Source: an uncultured Eubacteriales bacterium (lineage in GTDB: Bacteria > Bacillota > Clostridia > Peptostreptococcales > Anaerovoracaceae). From it: a stretch of DNA of 34,497 nt. Below, one piece after another: positions 1-7,531 of this stretch. Under the pieces are notes generated by a model. That model ran no database searches. It saw only the letters and a program-made list of their open reading frames with translations, and was not told the DNA's origin. Where the stretch lies: contig CADCHO010000030.1 in NCBI GenBank assembly GCA_902801255.1, positions 1 through 34,497 on the forward strand. Reading direction: 5' to 3'. Position numbers and translations under genes: made by a program. The stretch's first letter is position 1. Every line of letters starts with the position of its first letter.

Positions 1-1848
1 GTTATCCATGCAGGCACCGCACTTGATGCACTTAGCCGAGTCAATAACGTGTGGCTGCTTGACAGCGCCTGAAATAGCGCCGACCGGGCAGTTGCGGGCA
101 CACTTTGTGCAGCCCTTGCACTTCTCTGGATCGATCACGTAGTTGAGCAGTGCCTTGCAGACGCCTGCAGGACATCTCTTGTCGATGATATGTGCTTCAT
201 ACTCATCTCTGAAATGCTCGATTGTCGAGAGAATTGGGTTAGGAGCTGTCTGTCCAAGTCCGCAGAGTGCGTTAGCCTGGATGTAGTGAGCCAGCTCATC
301 GAGTTTATCGAGGTCTTCGATCTCGCCTCTGCCTGCTGAGATCTTCTCGAGGATCTCGAGCATGCGCTTTGTACCGATACGGCATGGTGTGCACTTTCCG
401 CAGGACTCACTTACTGTGAATCCGAGGTAGAACTTAGCGATATCTACCATGCAGTTGTCCTCGTCGAGTACGATCATTCCGCCGGATCCCATCATGGAAC
501 CGATAGCCTTGAGTGACTCGTAGTCGATAGGAACATCGTATGACTTAGCAGGGATGCATCCGCCGGAAGGTCCGCCTGTCTGAGCAGCCTTGAACTTCTT
601 TCCGTTAGGAACTCCGCCGCCGATCTCTTCTACTACCTGTCTCAGTGTAGCTCCCATAGGAACTTCTACGAGACCTGTGTTGTTTACCTTGCCGCCGAGA
701 GCGAATACTTTTGTTCCCTTCGATGTCTCTGTGCCGTACTGGTTGAACCAGCTTGCACCGTTGAGGATGATCTGAGGAATATTTGCATAAGTCTCAACGT
801 TGTTGAGTACTGTAGGTCTTGCAAACAGACCCTTTACTGCAGGGAATGGCGGACGAGGACGAGGCTCACCTCTGTTGCCCTCGATCGAGGTCATCAGAGC
901 TGTTTCTTCGCCGCATACGAACGCTCCTGCACCGAGTCTGAGGTCTACATCGAAGTCGAATCCCGATCCGAAGATGTTCTTGCCGAGCACGCCATAGTCT
1001 CTGGCCTGGTCGAGAGCGATCTTCAGTCTGTCAACAGCGATAGGATACTCAGCTCTTACATAGATGTAGCCCTGGTTAGCGCCGATAGCATAGCCGGCAA
1101 TAGCCATAGCTTCAAGAATTGAATGAGGGTCTCCCTCAAGGATGGATCTGTCCATGAATGCGCCCGGGTCGCCTTCGTCAGCGTTGCAGGCTACGAACTT
1201 CTGAACTTCTCCTCTGTTTGCAGATGCGAACATCCACTTTCTTCCTGTCGGGAATCCGCCGCCGCCACGGCCTCTGAGTCCCGAATCAACGACTTCCTTG
1301 ATAACATCATCAGGAGTCATCTCGAGCAGAGCCTTAGCGAGAGCCTGATAACCATCTCTTGCGATATATTCGTCGATATCTTCAGGATCGATCTTACCGC
1401 AGTTGCGAAGAGCCATTCTCAGCTGGTCTTTATAGAACGGCGAATCTACATAATGGATCTTCTCGCCGTTAGGGAGTTCCTCTACCATGAGATATTCATC
1501 TACCGGTGTTCCGCCGAGAATATGCTCATTGAAGATGCGCTCCACCATATCAGGCTTTACTTCCTGATAGAAAACGTTTCCAGGATGTACTACCATGATA
1601 GGGCCCTTAGCGCAGAGTCCCTGGCAGCCTGTCTGGATAACCTGGATCTCGTCCTTTTTGCCTGCAGCGTCGATCAGCTTATTGATTTCGTCAATTACCT
1701 CAACGCTGTGGTTTGACTGGCATCCGGTACCTCCGCAAACGAGGACGTAGGTCTTGACAGCTTCTTCTGCTGTGTCAGGATTGAATCTGATGTCGATCTG
1801 ACCGCACTTTGCCGCCTTGATGTCTTTTATTTCTTGCAATGTTTTCAT
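1..1848 (-). CDS. hydB: NuoF/HydB-like NADH-binding subunit of NAD-linked [FeFe]-hydrogenase (3' end cut by window)
   Basis: Soluble flavin and Fe-S subunit that moves electrons between NAD(P)H and a hydrogenase or ferredoxin partner. I translated it directly: the frame is open from an ATG at 1848 to the window edge (616 codons). Domain order is an N-terminal thioredoxin-like [2Fe-2S] domain (Cys38, 43, 75, 79), a NuoF core with the Gly-rich NADH/FMN loop (GLRGRGGGGFPTG) and CNADEGDPGAF, the CGKCTPCRIGT [4Fe-4S] motif near residue 480, and a C-terminal two-cluster ferredoxin domain from about residue 570, whose last cysteine lies outside the window. This TRX-NuoF-2Fd architecture is that of HydB/HndC, not respiratory complex I. 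hydC lies 20 bp upstream. The catalytic hydA would be expected beyond position 1, but I cannot see it. NADP-reducing hydrogenase (HndC) or an NfnAB/formate-dehydrogenase-associated homologue remain alternatives. Confidence 0.93.
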   Translation of the reverse strand, partial: MKTLQEIKDIKAAKCGQIDIRFNPDTAEEAVKTYVLVCGGTGCQSNHSVEVIDEINKLIDAAGKKDEIQVIQTGCQGLCAKGPIMVVHPGNVFYQEVKPDMVERIFNEHILGGTPVDEYLMVEELPNGEKIHYVDSPFYKDQLRMALRNCGKIDPEDIDEYIARDGYQALAKALLEMTPDDVIKEVVDSGLRGRGGGGFPTGRKWMFASANRGEVQKFVACNADEGDPGAFMDRSILEGDPHSILEAMAIAGYAIGANQGYIYVRAEYPIAVDRLKIALDQARDYGVLGKNIFGSGFDFDVDLRLGAGAFVCGEETALMTSIEGNRGEPRPRPPFPAVKGLFARPTVLNNVETYANIPQIILNGASWFNQYGTETSKGTKVFALGGKVNNTGLVEVPMGATLRQVVEEIGGGVPNGKKFKAAQTGGPSGGCIPAKSYDVPIDYESLKAIGSMMGSGGMIVLDEDNCMVDIAKFYLGFTVSESCGKCTPCRIGTKRMLEILEKISAGRGEIEDLDKLDELAHYIQANALCGLGQTAPNPILSTIEHFRDEYEAHIIDKRCPAGVCKALLNYVIDPEKCKGCTKCARNCPVGAISGAVKQPHVIDSAKCIKCGACMDN

Positions 1849-1868
1849 GACTTGCCCTCCATTATGCG

Positions 1869-2357
1869 TTATTCGTATTTCGCAAGGATGCCGCCGACTC
1901 TGTCAGGGGTCATCTTACCATATACATCTCCTGCAACGATCATAACAGGTGCCAGTCCGCATGCGCCTACGCAGCGGCAAACCTCGAGAGAGAACTTGCC
2001 GTCAGGGGTGCATTCGCCGTCGCCGATTCCAAGCTTGGCCTCGACTTCTTCGAGAACCTTGCCAGCGCCCTTTACATAGCAAGCCGTACCGAGACATACC
2101 GATACGATATACTTGCCCTTAGGCGACATCGAGAACTGCGCATAGAAAGTAGCTACACCGTAAATTTTTTCGATAGGAATACCTGTCTCATCGGAAATGA
2201 TCTTCTGTACCTGGTAAGGAAGATATCCATAGATATTCTGTGCCTCCTGCATGATAGGCATCAGTGCTCCCTTCTGACCTTTGTACTTGGCGATCACTTC
2301 GAGCAGTTTGGCTTCCTGATCTTTAGTTCCCTTGAAAGGAACGCTCGATACTTTCAT
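1869..2357 (-). CDS. hydC: NuoE/HydC-like thioredoxin-fold [2Fe-2S] subunit
   Basis: 162-residue electron-transfer subunit, first gene of the hydrogenase operon. It has the NuoE 24-kDa layout: a helical N-terminal bundle ending in GVATFYAQFSMSPKGKY, then the thioredoxin-like ferredoxin with ligands Cys88 and Cys93 (C-x4-C) and Cys129 and Cys133 (C-x3-C in CVGACGLAP). An AAAGGAGG Shine-Dalgarno sits about 10 nt before the ATG. It is followed 20 bp later by hydB, so the two are surely co-transcribed. In HydABC/HndABCD systems this subunit passes electrons between the flavin subunit and the hydrogenase subunit. Family assignment is firm; the exact complex (bifurcating Hyd versus NADP-reducing Hnd) is inferred. 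Confidence 0.94.
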   Translation of the reverse strand: MKVSSVPFKGTKDQEAKLLEVIAKYKGQKGALMPIMQEAQNIYGYLPYQVQKIISDETGIPIEKIYGVATFYAQFSMSPKGKYIVSVCLGTACYVKGAGKVLEEVEAKLGIGDGECTPDGKFSLEVCRCVGACGLAPVMIVAGDVYGKMTPDRVGGILAKYE

Positions 2358-2430
2358 CTGCTAAAGCCTCCTTTATACTTATCTAATTCTTGAAATTTCA
2401 ATGTATTCAGCTATTCCTCCATTCATAATT

Positions 2431-2459
2431 ATTGTACCTTATTGTTATTATTCTGGCAA
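2431..2459 (-). promoter_or_regulatory. Sigma-A-type promoter of hydC-hydB operon
   Basis: On the minus strand TTGCCA (2454-2459) and TACAAT (2431-2436) are separated by exactly 17 bp. Predicted transcription start is near 2424, leaving a leader of about 67 nt before hydC. It shows that hydC is the first gene of the operon. Confidence 0.6.
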
Positions 2460-2571
2460 TGTTTAACTTTGTTTATTAATTATTTTTCCTTTAGCGCTGT
2501 TAAATGCTTTATATTTATCCTTAAAACCGACTTAAAAGGCAAGCAGGAAATTGTTACCCTTGACAATTAAT

Positions 2572-2585
2572 TAACGGAAACGTTA
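2572..2585. promoter_or_regulatory. Possible operator (LacI/cre-like dyad)
   Basis: Inverted repeat TAACG-GAAA-CGTTA. It lies just downstream of a TTGACA hexamer (2560-2565) and overlaps where a -10 would be. The core GGAAACGTTA partly resembles a catabolite-responsive element (TGNAANCGNWNNCA) with mismatched ends. It could equally be an unrelated repressor site or chance. Confidence 0.25.
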
Positions 2586-2741
2586 GTAATTGCATCAAAT
2601 ACTGCCCTCCCTGTCTGTTTTTTCAGTCTGTTACAGTTATGTTTTTTATTCCGAACGTAAACAATCTTGTTACATGCATATAATTATTTTTATGATTTAC
2701 ACGGCATTGCCGTATATTTTTCAGAAACGGAGAGTTAGTTA

Positions 2742-3767
2742 ATGATCTACCCTGAATTTCCACAAGAAGGATCTTATGTAGGTATATGCGCGCCAAGCGC
2801 AGGTGTAGGATACAAGCTCGACCTTTTCGACATGTCTCTCGACATACTCGAACAGGCCGGACTTATACCGATTGAAACGGAAAGTGTAGCGAATGATGAC
2901 TGCCCTTCCGCTCCTGCTGATGTACGCGGAAATGAATTCAATGAGCTGTTCGCTGATGATGATATAGAGATGGTACTGTGTGCCTCAGGCGGAGACTATA
3001 CAGTTGAGATGCTACCTTATATAGACTGGGACCTCGTGGAAAATAATCCGAAATGGTTTGCAGGCTATTCGGATCCGACTGCGATACAGATGCTGCTCAC
3101 TACTGTTTTTGATATAGCAACCATCTACGGCGTTAATGCAGGAGCCTGGGACTGGAGACCTCTGCACGAGTTCCACTTCAATGCCCTTTCAGTCCTTTTC
3201 GGTGACATGCCTGTACAGCATTCATATGAAATGTACAATTCAACAGGCTTCAACGAAGAGACCGAAGAGTATGAAATGGACGCTCCTGTAGAATGGCTGC
3301 TTTTCAGGGGGGATCCTGAAGGCCATGAGTTATACGAAGAAGATGAGCTGGATGTTACAGGCAGGCTGATAGGCGGATGCATAGACGTAATAGACGAATG
3401 TATTGGGACTCCGTATATCGATCTGAACGGCTTTGCAGAAAGATATAAGAGTGACGGACTTATCTGGTTCTTCGATAATTTCGAACTCACCCCTATGGGG
3501 CTCATGTATTCCATGAACAGGCTGAAGCAAATGGGACTGTTTGATTATGCAAAAGCCGTGATCATAGGACGCACATGCTTCACGGGAGATGCAAGCGACG
3601 AAGACTATCTGGAGCAGCTCGAGAGAGTTTTCGGCGATCTCGATGTACCTCTGATCTGGAACGCAGATATAGGGCATACGAAGCCATCATTTACTTTAGT
3701 TAACGGATCAATGGGACATCTTGAATTCGAAAACGGATATGCTGAGCTGCGCATGGAATTAAAATAA
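2742..3767 (+). CDS. S66-family peptidase (LD-carboxypeptidase / MccF-like)
   Basis: 341-residue cytoplasmic serine peptidase-like protein. LD-carboxypeptidases trim murein tetrapeptides during recycling; MccF relatives cleave microcin C-like aminoacyl nucleotides and give immunity. Visible family features are the N-terminal IxAPSAG motif, the substrate loop ending in ASGGDYT (about 81-87), the nucleophile elbow GYSD with Ser110, the GGCIDVIDECIGTPY block (211-225) and the C-terminal His312 in ADIGHTKPS. The position where the family usually has the catalytic Glu (LFLE-type strand) reads WFFDN, so Asp245 may stand in. The ATG is preceded by CGGAGAG at 8 nt spacing. It is monocistronic: divergent from hydC and closed by a strong terminator at 3773-3806. 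Substrate cannot be told from sequence; an Asp at the triad would weaken the enzymatic call. Confidence 0.85.
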   Translation: MIYPEFPQEGSYVGICAPSAGVGYKLDLFDMSLDILEQAGLIPIETESVANDDCPSAPADVRGNEFNELFADDDIEMVLCASGGDYTVEMLPYIDWDLVENNPKWFAGYSDPTAIQMLLTTVFDIATIYGVNAGAWDWRPLHEFHFNALSVLFGDMPVQHSYEMYNSTGFNEETEEYEMDAPVEWLLFRGDPEGHELYEEDELDVTGRLIGGCIDVIDECIGTPYIDLNGFAERYKSDGLIWFFDNFELTPMGLMYSMNRLKQMGLFDYAKAVIIGRTCFTGDASDEDYLEQLERVFGDLDVPLIWNADIGHTKPSFTLVNGSMGHLEFENGYAELRMELK

Positions 3768-3772
3768 AAAGT

Positions 3773-3806
3773 GCGCTTCCGGTACATCATTCCGGAAGCG
3801 CTTTTT
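3773..3806. terminator. Bidirectional intrinsic terminator between convergent genes
   Basis: Perfect 10-bp stem GCGCTTCCGG (3773-3782) / CCGGAAGCGC (3792-3801), 9-nt loop, T5 on the plus strand and A-rich flank (T-rich on the minus strand) on the other side. It serves the S66 gene and the convergent aminopeptidase gene. Confidence 0.9.
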
Positions 3807-3818
3807 AATTGTCTGTTC

Positions 3819-5588
3819 TTATAATTCTGCAGTTTCGCGTGCCAGCCAGTCTGCTGTCTCATCGTCAAGGAGCGGTGTAAGTGTTTCTCTAACCCATTTA
3901 TGGTATTCATTTACATATCTGAGCTGTTCATCAGTAAGAAGCTCCTTTTTTATTGCTTCTCTTTCGTAAGGTACGCAGGTCAGAGGCTCATTTACAATAT
4001 ACCCTTCTGCGTCATCTTTAAACGAAACAAGGTTTTCTATTCTTATGCCAAATTTACCTTCGATATACACCCCCGGTTCATTTGACATTATCATGCCGGC
4101 CTTGACCGGATATGACGGCTTACCCTTCTTTATTCCGTTAGGACCTTCATGAACGCTGAGTACATGGCCTACTCCGTGAGAAAGCCCGTGGTTGAAGTCC
4201 AATCCGGCCGGTTCAAGCTCTGCTCTTGCTGCCTTGTCTATTTCAACACTGTCCATTTCAGGAGCAAGTCTGAACATTGCCATGGCAAGGTGAGATTTTA
4301 GAACGTAAGTATAATCATCCCGCATCTCTTCAGTCAGCGGGCCAACGGCTATGGTCCTTGTGATATCTGTCGTTCCGCACATGTACTGGCCTCCGGAGTC
4401 CACAAGCAGAAAGCCCTCAGGCTTTACAGCTGCATCGGATTCAGGTGTCGGCGAGTAATGTATGATAGCACCGTTAGGACCGTATCCGGATATTGTCTCA
4501 AATGAAAGGTCAAAGCACTCCTCGCTGCTCAGCCTCAGTTCTTTAAGCTTTTCCGCGACAGATATCTCCGTTTTCGGCAATGTAAGGGATGTCTCCTTCA
4601 GCCACTTGATGAGCTTAGTGACTGCAACTCCGTCGAGCACGTGAGCATGCTTCATTCCCTCTGTTTCAGCCTCATTTTTTATGATCTTCATGAGAGCTGC
4701 AGGAGTAAGAGCCTCATGGATGCCTACCCCTTCAGGTATGGAATTATACAGAGCGCAGTTGCATGTAGCCGGATCAAGCCACAGTGTGCTGTCTGAAGGA
4801 AGTCCTGCAATATCTTTATATATATCCTCGTATGCTTTGACTTCAATGAACGGGAGACTGTCCGGAAGCCCGTCCTCCAGAGTTCCGTCCATAACATACA
4901 GAGCAACTTTGTCCTGTGTCAGAAGTATGAATGAAAAGAATACCGGCGTATACAGTACATCTTCGGCGCGCAGATTGAGCAGCCACGCGGATTCCATAAG
5001 ATCCGTAATAAGAAGATGATCCGCTCCGGCTTCCTTCATCTCTGCTCTGACCGAATCAATCTTGTCTTTTGCGTCTCTGCCGGCATAACTGACCGGAAGC
5101 TCCCACACCTTGCTTGGTACGATCTCCGGTCTGTCCTGCCACACTTCGCCTCCGAGATCCTTATCAAGCCTGAAGATGACATTTTTGTCGGATCCCCTGA
5201 GTCTTTCAGCAAGCGCCTTTCCGAACTTCGATGAAACTACTCTTCCGTCAAAGCCGATCACATAATCACTGTCAGCGGAATCAACAAGCCCCTGAATGAA
5301 TTCATCAACCGCCGGCACGCCTTCTTCCCCCATTTTCATGAGTTCTATGCCGCTGCCATCCAGCTGTCTAGATGCCTGCAGAAAATATCTGCCATCCGTC
5401 CAGAGCCATGCTCCGTCTGCAGTAACCAGGAGTTCTCCCGCCGATCCCGTAAATCCGCTGAGGAATGCCCGTGTCCTGAAGTGTGCATTCACGTATTCTG
5501 ATCCGTGAAAATCTCCTGAAGGCACGAAGTAGGCGTCAATGCCCTCTTCTGCCATAAGTTTTCTTAACCCGACGATCTCTTTCTTCAT
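3819..5588 (-). CDS. Xaa-Pro aminopeptidase (M24B, aminopeptidase P)
   Basis: 589-residue dinuclear-metal exopeptidase that removes N-terminal residues preceding proline. Two creatinase-N-like domains (about 1-300) precede a pita-bread M24 catalytic domain. All metal ligands are present: Asp in LLVDSGG, Asp in GTTDITRT, His in SHGVGHVLSVHEGP, Glu in SNEPGVYIE and Glu in GIRIENL. The three-domain length matches the long eukaryote/Firmicutes-type AMPP. I chose the ATG at 5588 (MKKEIVGLRKLM) because AAGGAAGA lies about 8 nt before it; a longer frame starts at 5657 but adds 23 residues that look like leader. No signal peptide, so cytosolic. It is monocistronic with its own promoter at 5684-5712. 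Confidence 0.92.
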   Translation of the reverse strand: MKKEIVGLRKLMAEEGIDAYFVPSGDFHGSEYVNAHFRTRAFLSGFTGSAGELLVTADGAWLWTDGRYFLQASRQLDGSGIELMKMGEEGVPAVDEFIQGLVDSADSDYVIGFDGRVVSSKFGKALAERLRGSDKNVIFRLDKDLGGEVWQDRPEIVPSKVWELPVSYAGRDAKDKIDSVRAEMKEAGADHLLITDLMESAWLLNLRAEDVLYTPVFFSFILLTQDKVALYVMDGTLEDGLPDSLPFIEVKAYEDIYKDIAGLPSDSTLWLDPATCNCALYNSIPEGVGIHEALTPAALMKIIKNEAETEGMKHAHVLDGVAVTKLIKWLKETSLTLPKTEISVAEKLKELRLSSEECFDLSFETISGYGPNGAIIHYSPTPESDAAVKPEGFLLVDSGGQYMCGTTDITRTIAVGPLTEEMRDDYTYVLKSHLAMAMFRLAPEMDSVEIDKAARAELEPAGLDFNHGLSHGVGHVLSVHEGPNGIKKGKPSYPVKAGMIMSNEPGVYIEGKFGIRIENLVSFKDDAEGYIVNEPLTCVPYEREAIKKELLTDEQLRYVNEYHKWVRETLTPLLDDETADWLARETAEL

Positions 5589-5683
5589 TTCAAATTCTTC
5601 CTTTATCTGTTTTATCAGCGTATTGCTGTGCAGCCCTGCAGAAATGAACATCTGCACGCTTTACCTTTGCGCCACGCCTAGAT

Positions 5684-5712
5684 ATTCTACATCTGTTTGA
5701 TTTACTTCTCAA
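5684..5712 (-). promoter_or_regulatory. Promoter of the M24 aminopeptidase gene
   Basis: Minus strand TTGAGA (5707-5712), 17-bp spacer, TAGAAT (5684-5689). Transcription would start near 5677, about 90 nt before the ATG at 5588. That supports the shorter start, since the alternative start at 5657 would leave only a 20-nt leader. Confidence 0.6.
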
Positions 5713-5750
5713 CATTCACTTCAGTTCTAAAAAAACATATTTTGAAGTAT

Positions 5751-5783
5751 TTTTCACGTTACATACAGCTGTTTTTAATGTAA
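5751..5783 (+). promoter_or_regulatory. Putative pgi promoter with overlapping dyad
   Basis: TTTTCA (5751-5756), 17 bp, TTTAAT (5774-5779). Arms TTACAT (5759-5764) and ATGTAA (5778-5783) form an inverted repeat across the spacer and -10, with the palindrome ACAGCTGT (5765-5772) between them. This is a reasonable but unproven repressor site. Confidence 0.35.
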
Positions 5784-5857
5784 ACTTAAAAATGGAAAGA
5801 ATTGCAGCAGGGATCATCGTATCCCCGCATAATCGCTCTTAAGAGGAGGAAATAAAA

Positions 5858-7441
5858 ATGGCTGAATGGAAAAATCTTGATACTCTCAAAGCGTACAAAG
5901 CTCTGATGGAATCAGATCACAGGGTGGATATCAAAAAAGCTCTTGCAGGCGATGCCGGCGCTGAGCGTGTAAAGAACTATTCTGTGCCGATGGCATGCGG
6001 AATGACATATAACTACGCTGCAAAACAGGTAGATGAAGAAGTTCTCGGTATGCTCAAGGCTCTCGCTGAGGAATCAGATCTTGAGGGCAAGTTTAAAGAG
6101 CTCTATAACGGAGCAATGATCAACACAGGTGAAAAGAGACTTGTTCTCCATCACCTCACCCGCGGTCAGCTCGGTGATGCTGTAGTAAAAGATGGTATCG
6201 ACAAGAGAGTATTCTACACAGGTGTACAGAAGGATATCGCTGATTTTGCAGCAAAAGTGCATGCAGGCGAGATCTGCAATGCAGACGGTGAGAAATTTAC
6301 AACTGTTGTCCAGATAGGAATAGGAGGCAGTGACCTCGGTCCTCGCGCGCTGTTTATTGCACTTGAGAACTGGGCACGAGCCAATGGCAAACTGCTGATG
6401 GACGCTAAGTTTATAAGTAATGTCGACCCGGATGATGCTGTAAGCGTTCTTAAGTCCATAGATGTCGCACACTCACTTTTCATTCTGGTATCAAAGTCAG
6501 GAACTACTCTTGAGACTCTTACCAACGAGGCATTCGTAAAGAACGCGCTTGTTTCTGCGGGACTTGATCCATCAAAGCATATGGTCGCAGTAACCAGTGA
6601 GACATCACCTCTCGCTAAGAGCAGCGATTATCTTGCAGCATTCTTTATGGATGATTATATCGGCGGAAGATATTCTTCGACTTCTGCTGTCGGCGGAGCA
6701 GTCCTTTCTCTCGCCCTGGGTTCTGATGTATTCGATGCTATTCTCAAGGGAGCTGCAGAAGCTGATAAGCTGGCTGCCCAGGCTGATCCTATGGCAAATG
6801 CTGCCATGCTTGATGCACTGATCGGCGTATACGAGAGAAACGTTCTTGGATATGAAAGCACTGCTGTGCTTCCTTACGCACAGGCCCTTGCAAGATTCCC
6901 TGCACACCTTCAGCAGGCTGATATGGAATCCAACGGAAAGTCTGTCAACCGCTTCGGAGAGCCGATAGATTACGTTACAGGCCCGGTGATCTTCGGCGAG
7001 CCTGGAACAAACGGTCAGCATTCCTTCTATCAGCTGCTGCATCAGGGTAAAACGATCGTGCCGCTGCAGTTCATTGCCTTCAAAGAGAATCAGACCGGAA
7101 CAGACGTGGTTATTCAGGGCAGTACCAGCCAGAAAAAACTCGAGGCAAATGTTGCTGCTCAGATAGTCGCATTTGCCTGCGGTAAAGATGATGAAAATCT
7201 GAACAAGAACTTCGATGGAGGCAGACCTTCAAGCATAATCGTTGGCGACATGCTTACACCTGAGACGCTTGGTGCACTTCTTTCACACTTCGAGAACAAG
7301 ATCATGTTCCAGGGCTTCCTGTGGAACGTCAACAGTTTCGATCAGGAAGGCGTTCAGCTTGGAAAAGTGCTGGCTAAGAAAGTACTGGCTCATGAAACAG
7401 AAGGCGCTCTTGCAGAGTACTCAAAGCTGCTTGATATCTAG
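5858..7441 (+). CDS. pgi: Glucose-6-phosphate isomerase (long form)
   Basis: Interconverts glucose 6-phosphate and fructose 6-phosphate in glycolysis/gluconeogenesis, in the cytosol. 527 residues with the SIS-fold signatures IGIGGSDLGPRAL, LVSKSGTTLETLTNE, the PGI signature DDYIGGRYSSTSAVGG, QADMESNGKS and the active-site block NGQHSFYQLLHQG. It starts at an ATG preceded by AAGAGGAGG at good spacing. The length is nearer the E. coli/eukaryotic type (about 550 aa) than the roughly 450-residue form typical of Bacillus and many Firmicutes. It stands alone: a terminator follows at 7488-7513 and the next gene is convergent. Product call is firm. Confidence 0.97.
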   Translation: MAEWKNLDTLKAYKALMESDHRVDIKKALAGDAGAERVKNYSVPMACGMTYNYAAKQVDEEVLGMLKALAEESDLEGKFKELYNGAMINTGEKRLVLHHLTRGQLGDAVVKDGIDKRVFYTGVQKDIADFAAKVHAGEICNADGEKFTTVVQIGIGGSDLGPRALFIALENWARANGKLLMDAKFISNVDPDDAVSVLKSIDVAHSLFILVSKSGTTLETLTNEAFVKNALVSAGLDPSKHMVAVTSETSPLAKSSDYLAAFFMDDYIGGRYSSTSAVGGAVLSLALGSDVFDAILKGAAEADKLAAQADPMANAAMLDALIGVYERNVLGYESTAVLPYAQALARFPAHLQQADMESNGKSVNRFGEPIDYVTGPVIFGEPGTNGQHSFYQLLHQGKTIVPLQFIAFKENQTGTDVVIQGSTSQKKLEANVAAQIVAFACGKDDENLNKNFDGGRPSSIIVGDMLTPETLGALLSHFENKIMFQGFLWNVNSFDQEGVQLGKVLAKKVLAHETEGALAEYSKLLDI

Positions 7442-7487
7442 GCAGTGCAGTATTGGTTCGGAAAAGCGCGGTAATTATACACACTTT

Positions 7488-7513
7488 AAAACCTCCGGTA
7501 TCCCGGAGGTTTT
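7488..7513. terminator. Bidirectional terminator between pgi and galM
   Basis: AAAACCTCCGG (7488-7498) pairs with CCGGAGGTTTT (7503-7513) around a 4-nt loop. The symmetric A4/T4 flanks let it stop both converging transcripts. Confidence 0.88.
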
Positions 7514-7531
7514 CCTATGCGCAAATCGTTA

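Larger units (their letters stand above)
2358..2741. other. Divergent intergenic region, hydC / S66 peptidase
   Basis: 384 bp, AT-rich, no ORF with a credible ribosome-binding site. It holds the hydC promoter at its left end. On the plus strand there is TTGACA at 2560-2565 followed by the dyad TAACG-GAAA-CGTTA (2572-2585). There is also a TATAAT at 2679-2684 without a good -35 and a perfect 6-1-6 palindrome, ACGGCA-T-TGCCGT (2701-2713). The S66 peptidase ribosome-binding site (CGGAGAG) is at about 2728-2734. I see no structured RNA that I recognise. Confidence 0.5.

Noticed and set aside
1123-1716. 197-codon open frame on the plus strand
   Set aside because: Lies inside hydB, whose Fe-S and NADH motifs are unmistakable on the other strand.
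3605-3910. Longer N-terminal or antisense frames around the S66/M24 junction
   Set aside because: They cross the strong bidirectional terminator at 3773-3806 and have no start signals.
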